Source of the DNA: Copromyces sp. CBS 386.78
Taxonomy: Eukaryota; Ascomycota; Sordariomycetes; Sordariales; Sordariaceae
DNA: 64,000 nucleotides
Direction: 5' to 3'
Assembly: GCA_030685235.1 (NCBI GenBank)
Contig: MU839129.1
Coordinates: 1 to 64,000, forward strand
Below are positions 10,826 through 21,121 of this stretch, one piece after another. Below the pieces are notes generated by a model that did no database searches, was not told the origin of the DNA, and saw only the letters and a list, made by a program, of their open reading frames with translations. The translations under genes were made by a program, and so were the position numbers. Position 1 is the first letter of the stretch, and each line of letters begins with the position of its first letter.

Positions 10826-12805
10826 ATGATGGGCATCATGTCCACGACTCTGGCCTCCGTTCTGGCCGGAACCGCTCTGGCGCAGTCATCTTCAAATACC
10901 AGAGACGAGACCGTCACAGAACGCGTATGGTCCTCCATCGCATGGGTTATGCATGGCGACCGGAGTCCTCTCGGCGTACCCGGTTCCCCCCCTAATTTAA
11001 CTCCCCTAGGTGCTCAACAACTCCTTGACCGAGGCACGGTTCTTCGGAATCGTTACATAGTGGCTGCCCAAGAACCGGAGAGTTTCGACGTTTCCAAGCT
11101 CATTGGAGCCAAGCTCGTGGGCCTAAGCACGAACGCCATCGACAACACGCAGCTGGATGTTCTTACGGGCGCGGACAGTTACAACTTCCACAGTGCTTTG
11201 GCACTCATGCAGGGTCTCTATCCCCCATCAACACGGGTGTTCAATGGGACAGATGGTATAGCAGCTGCGCTTCTCGCCAATACCGAAATCTTGGATTATC
11301 CGCTGGAAGGATACCAGTATCCGGTTATCAGGTCTCCGTCGGTCGATGACCCTGAATTAGTCTCGTATGAAGAGCCCCTGAGTACCACTCAAGAAAAGGA
11401 AGATAGCTAACAGTCATTACTGACCTTTAGGGTTGACGCAAATAAACTCTGTCCCCAGTATCTGCACTCTTTGGACGCCTTTGAAGACGACACTCAGGTG
11501 AAGAAGACCTACAACGATACAATAGTCTTTTACAAGGCGGAATGGGAACGGATCTTTCACGGCGACAACATCGCATACCCTTTGGACTTGGCAGACTACC
11601 ATCATGCCTACGCATTCTACGACCACGTCCAGTACCTCTACACGCACGACAACGCCACAAAAAGTCAACTGAACTCCACCTTTGTCGATTACTTGGGCAG
11701 TCTCGCATCTTCAGAGCAGCGTGAAAAGCATGGGAACTTGACCGTATCTGGAAAGGACGAAGGGGACAAAATTCGCGCCATTGCAGGCCGCACCATGGCC
11801 GGCAGAGTCACAAAGTGGTTCGACAGCAACATCCAGACACAAGGACGCACCAACAAGCTCAACTTGGCCTTCACCTCCATCGAGCCCTTCTTCGCATTCT
11901 TCTCTCTTTCAGGATTGATGGACGGACCATCAGGTGGCACTTTCCGAAGCCACGTTCCCAACCCAAGCGCAGCCATAGTTTTCGAGCTCTTCTCCAAAGG
12001 CGGCAGCGACTCGGTCTACCCCTCCGATGAGGATCTCTGGGTCCGATTCCTCTACGACGTCGGCAAATCCGGCTCCCTCCCGCAGGAATACGCCCTCTTT
12101 GGTAACGGAAACTCGCAATCAGTCATGCCTCTCAACGAGTTCAAGCATTCCATGGGTCGGATCGCCCTCAATTCCTCCTCCGACTGGTGCGACACGTGCG
12201 ACAGTCCCGCCTCTTTCTGTCTCGTAACCAAAGGTACCACCGGCGGCGACGACGACGACACGGGCGGCAGCCACGACCCCAGCCATCCCGTCGTTTCCGA
12301 CGACCGCCGTCTCAAAATGGACCCCACCATCGCCGGCGCCATCGGCGCAGCCTCCGCTATCGCCGCCATCGGACTCGGCCTCCTCGCAGCCACCCTCTGC
12401 GCCGGTCTCCGCTTCCACCGCGCGGGCTCAGAGAAGAGGCGGGAGCAGGAGCGCATGTTTCGCATGATGAATCTAGGCAGCGCCTATAACAACATGGACA
12501 ACAATCGGGCGCCTGCGCCTGATGCTGACGTCACGTACGCCAGGAACGGAATCCGACACGAGCGCGTAGGAAGCTGGGAGATGCATAATGGATTTGGTAC
12601 GAACCCTTATGGTACCAGCAACACCGGTAGTGTCGATGCTCTTGGTGGTACCAACAAGGGCGGAATTGATCGTGTGTATACCAACGACGGTGGGTTTTAC
12701 TCGCCTAGGCCTGGCAGCTCGTCGAAGCGGCAGGTGAGTGTTGAGGATGATCGGGCGAATTATTTTGGGGCTAAGCCGGCGAAGCCGAGGGATTTTACTT
12801 TGTGA
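10826..12805 (+). CDS. Histidine-acid-phosphatase-like protein, membrane-anchored, probably catalytically inactive
   Basis: Exons 10826-11364 and 11431-12805 (intron GTATGA...TTTAG, 66 nt) give 637 residues. The amino end MMGIMSTTLASVLAGTALA is a signal peptide. The region WVMHGDRSPLG...NLTPLGAQQLLDRG corresponds to the family's RHGxRxP...LTPxG block, but the first arginine of RHG is methionine here. The segment where the family has its HD proton donor reads LAFTSIEPFFAFFSLSGL and lacks it. Several N-glycosylation sites (NGT, NDT, NAT, NST, NLT, NSS) fit an extracellular domain. A membrane helix lies at about 478-510 (GAIGAASAIAAIGLGLL...), followed by a Gly/Asn/Ser-rich cytoplasmic tail. Membership is clear from the family-type segments. 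The loss of catalytic residues is seen directly; lack of activity is inferred. Confidence 0.88.
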
Positions 12806-13512
12806 GTTGAGGCAGTGAGTGGGCGGTTGAGTGAGTGAATGGGCGATGTTGGGTGCGTACAGGTATCTTTCGAAGTCCTTTGGCCCTTCCTTCCCTTTTT
12901 GCATACCTGTCGCCGTTTTCCCCTTTATTTCCTAGGTATTCCATACTCTCTTCATTACATCCTGTATTTTGCATTGGTTTTTGGAAATCAGACGAGGTTG
13001 GATTATCAGGATTCAGGAGGTGGCGTTCAAAGAAAAGGAAAGTGAGTGGGAGTGTGGGTTTGTTTACTTTACCCCTTTTTTGCGCAGTCCACATTGCCAT
13101 TGGCGATCACAGATCGCCGAGTGCTATGGCATTCGGGGACTCGGGAGGGATCGGGAGCCCATCAAAGCTTGACCTTGACCGCTGGCTGAGTAAACAGGAA
13201 TATCATCTGGTCGGGCTGCGGTAGAGGGTAATACAGTTGGAATACATCAGATTTGTGCGCTTGTTGGAACACCTTTCAGTTCGTTTTTCTTCTACGCAGT
13301 CACGCGCTGGGGATAATTCATCACCTCATCGCCTCCTATGTACCTCGCCCTCGGTTGAAAATCTCTGAAGGATGTAAATCCACCCATCCACACTGATGAC
13401 ACACTCCGAGTCTCGATCTTCCACGCAATTAAGCAAGTCGGCACCTTCCCAATTTCGCACATTTATCATTCGAACCTTCCCCGAGTCCCAGTCCAAATTG
13501 ACCCAAAAAAAG
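12806..13512. other. Intergenic region downstream of the phosphatase-like gene
   Basis: About 700 bases with no supported gene. It ends at the T-run terminator of the 5S gene, seen as A7 on the plus strand at 13505-13511. Confidence 0.5.
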
Positions 13513-13637
13513 ACACACAACACCAGGTTATTCGCCCGTCGTCACCGATCCGACTACTAGTCTGGCGGCCACCGGCTTATCTAGGGGAGACCGGACGGGA
13601 TCCCGAGTTTTTGGCCCTAGTACCTATGGCCGTATGT
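13513..13637 (-). rRNA. 5S ribosomal RNA gene (variant copy)
   Basis: Read on the minus strand from 13637, the sequence starts ACATACGGCCATAGG. It contains ACTCGGGATCCCGTCCG, AGATAAGCCGGTGG and GACTAGTAGTCGG...GGTGACGAC, then CGAATAACC, and ends GGTGTTGTGTGT, which pairs with its 5' end. These are the helix and internal-control segments of fungal 5S rRNA, which in Neurospora is encoded by dispersed single genes. A T7 run right after the 3' end (13511-13505) is a Pol III terminator. The length to the end of the closing stem is about 125 nt, some 5 nt over the usual 120. No TATA is visible near -29, so it may be a divergent isotype or a pseudogene. An LTR element begins 37 bp upstream. Confidence 0.8.
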
Positions 13638-13668
13638 GTTTTTAAGATGCAATGTTGTTCGTCGTTGG

Positions 13669-13673
13669 ATGTG
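13669..13673. repeat. Target-site duplication ATGTG, left copy
   Basis: ATGTG directly precedes the left LTR; the identical ATGTG at 14862-14866 directly follows the right LTR. A five-base duplication is the standard LTR-retrotransposon integration footprint. Confidence 0.9.
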
Positions 13674-13814
13674 TGATGGAGGCTGGAAAAGGCGACAACG
13701 AAAAAAGGGTTTATTGGAGTTGTCTAACGGAAAGAGGAAAAACGGAAACCAGGGCGGCCTAAATACCCTGGAGGGCGTGCCGGTGAATGGAAGCCAGGGC
13801 ACGGACCTCCAACA
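13674..13814 (-). repeat. TRIM LTR, left copy (3' LTR in element orientation)
   Basis: 141 bp, identical to 14721-14861 except one A/G difference. On the minus strand the polypurine-like CGGGGGTG (13822-13815) precedes it. Confidence 0.9.
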
Positions 13815-14180
13815 CACCCCCGTAGGCCGGCCTGACAAGACCTGGCTCCGAAGAAAACCTCTAACTATATACATTGTGAAATCCCTTCCTAAAAGGGCGA
13901 AAAAATGAGGGTATCTCCATCTCCTTCTCCTTTCCTTTATCAATATCCTCCGGCTCTTTCGCTATCGTATTGTTACAACGGGCTATATTCGTGCTCTCTG
14001 GCATAGGCCGACAATCGTGCTCTGGCTTTGGCCTTATGGGACGGGGATTTGGATTGGTTCTTCGGATTCTTCTACTCCTCCTCTTATCTCCTTGGTGTCT
14101 TTGGGATCGGGGTTGGTGAAATACTCTTCGATGAGTTCGCTTCTTCTCTAGGGTGCTACCTTTGGCTTCTTTCGGATCGG

Positions 14181-14240
14181 TTGCCATCGTTGAAAGGATG
14201 GACTTTGTGGTTGCCATCGTTGAAAGGATGGACTTTGTGG
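14181..14240. repeat. 30 bp tandem duplication inside the TRIM
   Basis: Two perfect copies of a 30 bp unit beginning TTGCCATCGTTGAAAGGATG occupy 14181-14210 and 14211-14240. Further interior duplications follow: about 14412-14460 is repeated imperfectly from 14473, and a unit beginning TCGTTGTTGTTGCGACTAAA appears twice, near 14519 and 14569. Confidence 0.85.
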
Positions 14241-14708
14241 TTGCTATCAAAGGGTACGATAGACTTGTCGGTTGCCACGAGGTAGGGTGGACTTTGTAGT
14301 TGCCAAAAGACGAAGCAGCTGGACTTTGTGGGGTGAAAGAAAGAAAGCCGGGTAGATGAGAAGGTTGACTTTGGTTGAGTTTGGTTTGGTGAATGAAAAG
14401 GTAAATGAAAGGTGACCGTTTTAGTGATTTTGGTCAAAGGGTGGATCTTCTAATGGGATCGTCGTTGTTGAAGGTGACCGTTTTGGTAATTTTGGTCAAA
14501 GGTGATCTTTTAATGAGATCGTTGTTGTTGCGACTAAAAGTCGATGATGGTGATATTGGGGTTTATCGTTGTTGTTGCGACTAAAAGTCGATGATGGTGA
14601 TGTCGCCCTTTTTGATAGGAGTTGCTGCCCTCCTGCACCCCCGTAGATGAAAAGGAAGGCGTAGGAGGCTAGAATAGCTTCCGAAAAGGGTGCGCGCGAT
14701 GCGCGAGA

Positions 14709-14720
14709 GGGCTCATAACC
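14709..14720 (-). other. Putative primer-binding site, half-tRNA-Met type
   Basis: Minus-strand GGTTATGAGCCC abuts the 5' LTR with no spacer. Its complement GGGCTCATAACC contains a CTCATAA loop with the CAT anticodon, the arrangement of initiator tRNA-Met, rather than a CCA-end acceptor sequence. Priming from a cleaved tRNA-iMet half is established for Drosophila copia. Assignment here rests on the 12 base match and its position. Confidence 0.7.
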
Positions 14721-14861
14721 TGATGGAGGCTGGAAAAGGCGACAACGAAAAAAGGGTTTATTGGAGTTGTCTAACGGAAAGAGGAAAAACGGAAACCAGG
14801 GCGGCCTAAATACCCTGGAGGGCGTGCCGGTGAATGGAAGCCGGGGCACGGACCTCCAACA
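14721..14861 (-). repeat. TRIM LTR, right copy (5' LTR in element orientation)
   Basis: 141 bp partner of 13674-13814, followed by the second ATGTG duplication at 14862-14866. Confidence 0.9.
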
Positions 14862-14866
14862 ATGTG

Positions 14867-17800
14867 GGAAGGGAAAAGGGGTTTGGTAAAACGACCCCAC
14901 GAATTTGTTTCGTCTCCGCGAAGTGCGGTCAAGGGGCGACGAACGAAACGAAACGAACAGCGGGGGTCCGGTCACAGGATCATCAAAGCACAAACCTCAG
15001 TTCTAGGTGCTGCGTAGTGTAAAAAAGTAAAGCCTCGGCCTTTCTCGCCGCCACAGCGTTCTTATCTGTGCTGCGTAGCGGTGGGAATGATGGGTGGAGA
15101 ACTGGAGATCTCGTCGTCGGTGCTTTTTTTTTTCTCTTTCGTCGTCGTCGTCGTCGTCTTCGCGTCATGAGCCAAGAAAAAGATGGAGTTGAAGCGGAGC
15201 TGTGTATTGTATTGTATTGTAACGGATTTCGGTTCCCCAGTTATTAGTTACCCAGACTCCACGCCTGCGACCTCGGGATCTCACAGGACACTCGGGTACT
15301 TATGTACACACCGTTCGGTACGTATTTTGGTTTGTGCAGTGGCTTGCATCCTTGCAGGTACCTTTTGTTACAGAGTTTTGATTTCAAAGCGAGCGTTTGA
15401 CGAGCTAGACGACGGAGACATAAGGAAGAAATTACGACCTCAATGCGTGACAGCTGTGGATGGAACTCTTGTCAGTTATGGAGCGTTAACCCCATTTTTT
15501 TTGTTTTTCTTTATTTTTTTTTGGTTTTTTTTTTTTGGCCTATGGTAACCGAGTGGAAATCATGTGACGGTTTGAAGTTGCTGTGTTATATCTTCCACTT
15601 TATGTTCTCTTTTTGGGAGCAGATCGGAAAAGATATAGCACCCAGCGGTGAGAGACTGGTGATGAACACTCAGCGTCTCCGCAAAACGATGTCATCATGG
15701 ACAAACACATGCACAAGGAAGCAGTTCGGAATTCAGAAGATGGTTTTCGCAATTTGATTCGAAGCTTTTCCCGAACGAATGGGAAAAGCCAAGTCAAGTC
15801 TAACGGAGTGACGCTATCGCAGATCCGGGGAAATGCAACTGACAAAAAGCTTGGCATTTAGGGAGGACTGCTTTTTGATTGGACGCTTCTTGATGTTACA
15901 TCCCAAACGGGACTCTTTCTACCTGTGTACTGCGTAACAACTGGAATGAGACTGCCGAACGGATTGATGGAGGAAGCATGCACATCGATGCGAGATATCC
16001 TTTGATCCGGCCTAGATCTGTTACCCTAGAAGAGCAAGCAGGAAGTTGTATTGTTGTTCCTTCTACATTAAACAGTTTGTCGGCAGTGTTCGAAAGTGCT
16101 TTACTTGAAACAATTCTTTCTTTTCAGCTTTACAATTTGCAGTTGCGCCGTACTTATGCATGCCTTATCTTTTTCCTCTTCGCGGGGTCTTGAACGACTC
16201 GTGGCTTTACAGTCACCATCTCCACAAATATCCGGTCAGCCGGAGGATGAGGGTCGTGGTAGTTTCTCCCAAGAAGTCAGGGCTGACCCACACACCAGGC
16301 TCTTGTTTACCGTAAGGTCAAATCATTGACTGGATAGATGGCGGCAACCCCCGTGTGCCTTGTGCTCGTGGCTTTCACATGTTTGTCTTTTTTCCATGCG
16401 AAAGAATGCGGCATGCAGCGGCCGTCTGAATTCCAACGCCATGTATGCGGTGTTGGCATATGTCTCTTTCTGTACACTAGGCATGAGCAGGTACACTAAG
16501 TACTAATCTTTGTCAAGCTCAACTACACACCTTCCAAGTGTAGAATTTCAGTCCGGAAATCAATACAATGGAGAAGAAGGACGAAAAAGAGACTTGGGTG
16601 TGAATAAAGTCCAGTGGAGTGGGTGTCAACCCCAGAACCTAATGGAGAAAAGGCTTGGCCTGGATGCTTCTTCTGGAGCGGACTCTTAACAGTGAATGGT
16701 CAACCCCGCAAATTGGAACCTCTTGGGCCCACTCGGCACGACTCGTCCCATCCCGTCCAAGTCCCAGGGATAACCGTATCGTCGCCTTTCACTGCCTCCG
16801 CTTGTCCGAGCACGATCCCCTTCCAACGTCCACCAACCCGGAGCTCGTCACTGGTCAGACAAAGAAAGCACTGCAGCCTGCACATCCTCTCGCTCCTCGC
16901 TTCTCGGGCCGCCGCGATACCAGTTTACGGTCCCTCGTGCCTGGAACCTCGCGCAAAGTTACCGGCGAAAACAAGTATCTTACCGTTCCCTGTACTAACC
17001 ATCCATTGCAGACCATGTATCTTTACCGCTAGTACGTACGTCATTATCGCCAAGGGCGTCAGAACCACAGTCCCATTCCATCTCCAGCAACATGCTTTAA
17101 TCCCACGGGGAAGGGCTTGATGAGTTTTAGTCTAGTCTGGGGAACACGTGCGTCCATGACCAAGGCAGCTGACCAGTGACTACACAGGACTACCAGCTAT
17201 TCAGCACTCATAGATATTGGATACTCGAGAGAGTGTTTGCCTGTCTTGGCATCTAGCAATCATCCTTCTATCCGCTTTCATCGCTATCGAAACTTCCAGA
17301 CTTGATCCCACCTCACTCTCATCCTCTACCACATCTGATACGACCACATACACACACTACTGCCGAGAAAGGAGTATCAACTATCAACATCTGTCTCGGT
17401 ACGTTTTGCTTTCATCAGACCCTACGGGCTACGGCAGTTCCACGCATCTGCACCAGTTGGGCACATTCCGACACATTGGGTCCTCGGACTTGCGGAGAAA
17501 ACAAAAAAGAACCCCTGAAGATTGGACGGGTTACCGCTACATTTGCGGTATTCACACCCCAGGGGGGCCACTCCCACTTACACGCGCGCACACTACGGCT
17601 GAAGGAGGGCCACCAAAGGAGCTACCACATGCCTCAGCTGCCACCTCTTGCTGTCACAGCAACTCGCTGTGTCGTTTTTTTGTACCTCGAATTGCTATCT
17701 CGGGCTTTTCTAGTGGGACAAGAGGTAGTTCCACTCTGTCCCCAGAGCTCCATTCTCCAGATGTTCATGACTCTCACTCACTGTACTTCCCAGGTTGTCC

Positions 17801-18229
17801 GCTACCTACCTACGTGTGTGGGTCTGGCGCTATTCTTCTCTCTGCCTGCTCCCCTTGCTCCCCTCGGCTTACAGACACCTCGATATGGTACTAGTGTACA
17901 TTGATACCCTCCTCTCCATAGTCCCCTCCCCGGCTCCCATTCCCCCTTCGTATAGTTTATACCTTCATAAGCCCGGCCGAGAACCGGACTGTTTCCCAAA
18001 GCCCTTTCCCTGTCTTTTACATCCTCCCAATTTCCTTCAAAAAGATATCAAGACCACCGGCTTTCCATGTTTCGAGTGGCATGCCGCCTTATCGTCTTCA
18101 AGACTCCCATTATTTCTACCGTACCGCCTTGCGTAGCTTGAACATCAGCACTCGAGTCTCATCTCTATACGCCTAACTACCACACTTACAATAGCCTGGA
18201 TCTGCCTCACACCAAACTAAACTGACACA
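14867..18229. other. Gene-poor intergenic region
   Basis: More than 3 kb without a supported gene. Open frames such as those at 15183-15548, 16614-17120 and 17217-17904 have no domain, no partner exon and overlapping competitors. Simple-sequence patches (GTC repeats near 15138, a T-rich tract near 15497-15536) are present. The right end contains the promoter and leader of the carnitine acetyltransferase gene. Confidence 0.5.
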
Positions 18230-18385
18230 ATGACTCTTCCTGAAGTTCGCACATTTACTCTCCGAGAGCTTTCGGTGACGCTATCAGCCAACCCGTTGTC
18301 ACACCAGTCATCACAACTTCGACAACACCGCGCTCCGTACCTGACCTCCAAATCACACTCAGGCCCGCCATCAGCCCATCACTAA
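18230..18385 (+). other. Upstream ORF overlapping a hidden in-frame presequence
   Basis: ATG at 18230 opens a 51-codon frame (MTLPEVRTFTLREL...) that stops at 18385, 17 bases before the carnitine acetyltransferase ATG, in a different frame. In the frame of that gene, 18244-18402 is stop-free and reads TTPRSVPDLQITLRPAISP then SLKARQYSM just before and into the main start. It is basic and hydroxyl-rich, like a mitochondrial presequence. The uORF may regulate translation, or an unrecognised splice or non-AUG start may use the extension. Confidence 0.45.
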
Positions 18386-18402
18386 AGGCTCGTCAGTACA
18401 GC

Positions 18403-21121
18403 ATGGCCTCTACTCCTGAAGAGAAGCCCAAAGGCGGCATCACATTTGCCCATCAGGACAATCTCCCCAAGCTTCCTATACCAGAACTCGAAAGCACCTG
18501 CCACAAATATCTCTCTTGCCTAAAACCGCTTCAGACACACAGGGAACATGCCGAGACAAGGCGTGCTGTTCAGGAGTTTCTTCAAACAGACGGCCCCGAG
18601 CTGCATGAGAAGTTGAAGAAGTATGCCGAGGGACAGACGAGCTACATCGAGCAGTTCTGTAAGTCTTTTGAGCATACATACCCTCACCAGGCCATGTTCG
18701 GCTAACATCTTCAGGGTATGATTCGTACCTCAACTACGACAACCCCGTCGTTCTCAACTTGAACCCCTTCTTTTTGCTCGAGGATGACCCGACACCGGCT
18801 CGCAACAACCAAGTTACTAGGGCCGCCTCCTTGATCGCGTCGGCTTTGGAGTTCGTAAGAGCGGTCCGCAGGGAAGAGCTTCCACCCGACACTGTCAGGG
18901 GAACTCCCCTAGATATGTACCAGTACTCACGACTCTTTGGTACCGCTCGTGTCCCCACCGATTCCGGCTGCCAGATCCAACAAGATGACATGACGAAGCA
19001 CATTGTCGTCATGTGCCATGGCCAGTTCTACTGGTTCGATGTTTTGGATGACAACTCCGACGCCATCATGACTGAGAAGGATATCGCCATCAACCTTCAG
19101 ACCATCGTCGACGACGCCCGACAAACCCCGATCCAGGAGGCTGCTAAGAGTGCCCTCGGTGTGTTGAGCACGGAGAGCCGGAAGGTCTGGTCAGGACTCC
19201 GGGACGTCCTGACGAGGGACCCTGGTTCTAACAACGCCGACTGTCTGAGCATAGTCGATAGTGCTCTCTTCATTGTCTGCCTGGATTATACTGAGCCAAC
19301 AAGCGCTGCTGCCCTTTGCCAAAACATGCTTTGTGGCACTAGCGAGATCGAGAAGGGAGTACAGATTGGCACCTGCACCAACCGCTGGTACGACAAGCTT
19401 CAGATCATCGTGTGCAAGAACGGCAGCGCTGGTATCAACTTTGAGCACACCGGCGTCGACGGCCACACCGTGCTGCGGTTCGCTAGCGACATCTACACCG
19501 ACACCATCCTCCGCTTCGCCCGGTCCATCAACGGCAAGGCTCCCTCGATGTGGGCTTCAACTAGCCCCGATCCGTCCAAACGTGACCCCGAGAGCTTCGG
19601 AGACGTGAGCACCACTCCCCACAAGCTCGAGTGGGACATGAGCCCCGAGCTCAGCGTGGCCGTCCGCTTCGCCGAGACCCGCCTGGCCGATCTCATCGGG
19701 CAGAACGAGTTCCAATGCCTTGACTTCCACGGCTACGGCAAGAACTTCATCACCTCCATGGGCTTCTCCCCCGACGCCTTCGTGCAGATGGCCTTCCAAG
19801 CCGCCTACTACGGCCTCTACGGCCGGGTCGAGTGCACCTACGAGCCCGCCATGACCAAGATGTTCCTCCACGGCCGCACCGAGGCCATCCGCACCGTCTC
19901 AGACGACTCGGTCAACTTCGTCCAGACCTTCTGGGCCGATGCCCCCGGCGACCAAAAGATCGACGCCCTTCGCAAGGCGTGCCAGGCCCACGTCAACAAG
20001 ACACGCGACTGTGCGAAAGCCCAGGGCTGCGATAGGCATCTGTACGCCATGCTCTGCCTCTGGCAGCGCATGCAGGACGACGACACGGCCAGCACTACTT
20101 CCGTTAGCAGCATGAACGGCTACTCGTTCGAAGACGGCGCCTCCACCTCCGTCATCGGCTCGCCATCCAAGGACTCCCTCTTCTCTCAGTCCATGGAGTC
20201 TCACTCAGGCGATGCCGGTAGCGGTGGCCGCGAACGCGGCGACTCGGTACACTCCGCCATCTCCGCCGCCCCTTCGCAGCGCGGCGGCGCACCCCAGCAG
20301 CTCCCCGCCATCTTCGGCGACGCTGGCTGGGACAAGCTCAACACCACCATCCTGTCCACCTCCAACTGCGGCAACCCCTCCCTGCGCCACTTCGGCTTCG
20401 GCCCCGTCTCCGGCGAGGGCTTCGGCATCGGCTACATCATCAAGGACGAGTGGATATCCATCTGCGTGTCCTCTCGCCATCGCCAAACCCGCCGCTTCGT
20501 CGACACTTTGGAGTCCTACCTCCTCGAGATCCGCCGCATCCTCCGCATCGCTGCCCGCAATGCTGCCACCGCCAATGGCGGCAACGCCGCCAGCGCAACG
20601 GCGAACAAGGGCATGAGCAGGGCTAGGGAGATCGATGCCGCTGCGGCCGGGACTAATGGACAGGAGGGAAAGCCGGTTCGGCCCAAGATCGGGCACAGGA
20701 TCAAGTCCCGCGGGAGACTGATTACCGGTCAGAGCAGCGGGCTTGGTCAAGGACCGACCAGCACCTACAATGGAGGCAGCAGTGTCGGAAACATTAAGGG
20801 CACGGGGGGAGGGAGTGTGAGTAGTGCGATGGAGGAGAGCGTGGTGATGAGTGAGGATGATGAGATTGGTGGTTGTAAGTTTTTGTCCCTCCCCCACTAT
20901 CCTCACACAAAGAAAACACGGAATGCTAACAAACGTGCGTAATGATAGATGGTTTCTTTGACGCCGGTATGCTCCAACAAGCGCTCAAGGCGCGCCAGCA
21001 GGGTCATCACTACCATCATTCGCACAACAATGAGAGCAGCAGTGATGATCGGGGCAGCCAGAGCAGGCAGAGGAGAAGCAGGAGGGATGTGGGCAAGAAG
21101 TTGCCTTTGATCGATTACTAG
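18403..21121 (+). CDS. Carnitine O-acetyltransferase (choline/carnitine acyltransferase family)
   Basis: Transfers acetyl groups between CoA and carnitine so that acetyl units can move between cytosol, peroxisome and mitochondrion, needed on acetate and fatty acids. Exons 18403-18658, 18715-20874 and 20949-21121 (GTAAGT donors) give 862 residues. Visible family features are LPIPELESTCHKYLSCLKPL at the amino end, NFEHTGVDGHTV with the catalytic His near residue 330, YGLYGRVECTYEPA and MFLHGRTEAIR, and LSTSNCGNPS...FGFGPVSGEGFGIGY containing the STS substrate motif. Beyond the core a Gly/Ala/Ser-rich insertion ends in GGYGFFDAGMLQQALKAR and a His/Ser/Arg-rich tail, making it longer than typical enzymes of about 640 residues. 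It ends in IDY, so no PTS1 is present. It resembles the fungal FacC/Yat group, but the subtype is not certain. Confidence 0.92.

Larger units (their letters stand above)
13674..14861 (-). mobile_element. Non-autonomous LTR retroelement (TRIM) inserted upstream of the 5S gene
   Basis: Two 141 bp direct repeats (13674-13814 and 14721-14861, one mismatch) bound a 906 bp interior and are themselves flanked by ATGTG duplications. On the plus strand the repeats run TGATGG...CAACA; read on the minus strand they run TGTTGGAGG...CCATCA, so both obey the TG...CA rule. Minus-strand orientation is favoured because the sequence adjoining the right LTR (GGTTATGAGCCC on minus) is complementary to a tRNA-Met anticodon arm, and a G-rich tract (GGGGGTG on minus) adjoins the left LTR as a polypurine tract. 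No reverse transcriptase or integrase is encoded. A Lys/Arg-rich minus frame at 14250-13861 is the only sizeable frame. LTRs this short would escape RIP, and the element is indeed not RIP-mutated. Confidence 0.85.

Noticed and set aside
13861..14437. Minus-strand frames in the TRIM as a functional gag gene
   Set aside because: The frames are short, built from tandem duplications and Lys/Arg-rich low complexity, with no capsid or zinc-knuckle motif.
18230..18385. ATG at 18230 as the true carnitine acetyltransferase start
   Set aside because: Its frame stops at 18385 and no legal intron was found that joins it to the main frame; kept as a uORF or alternative-presequence observation.
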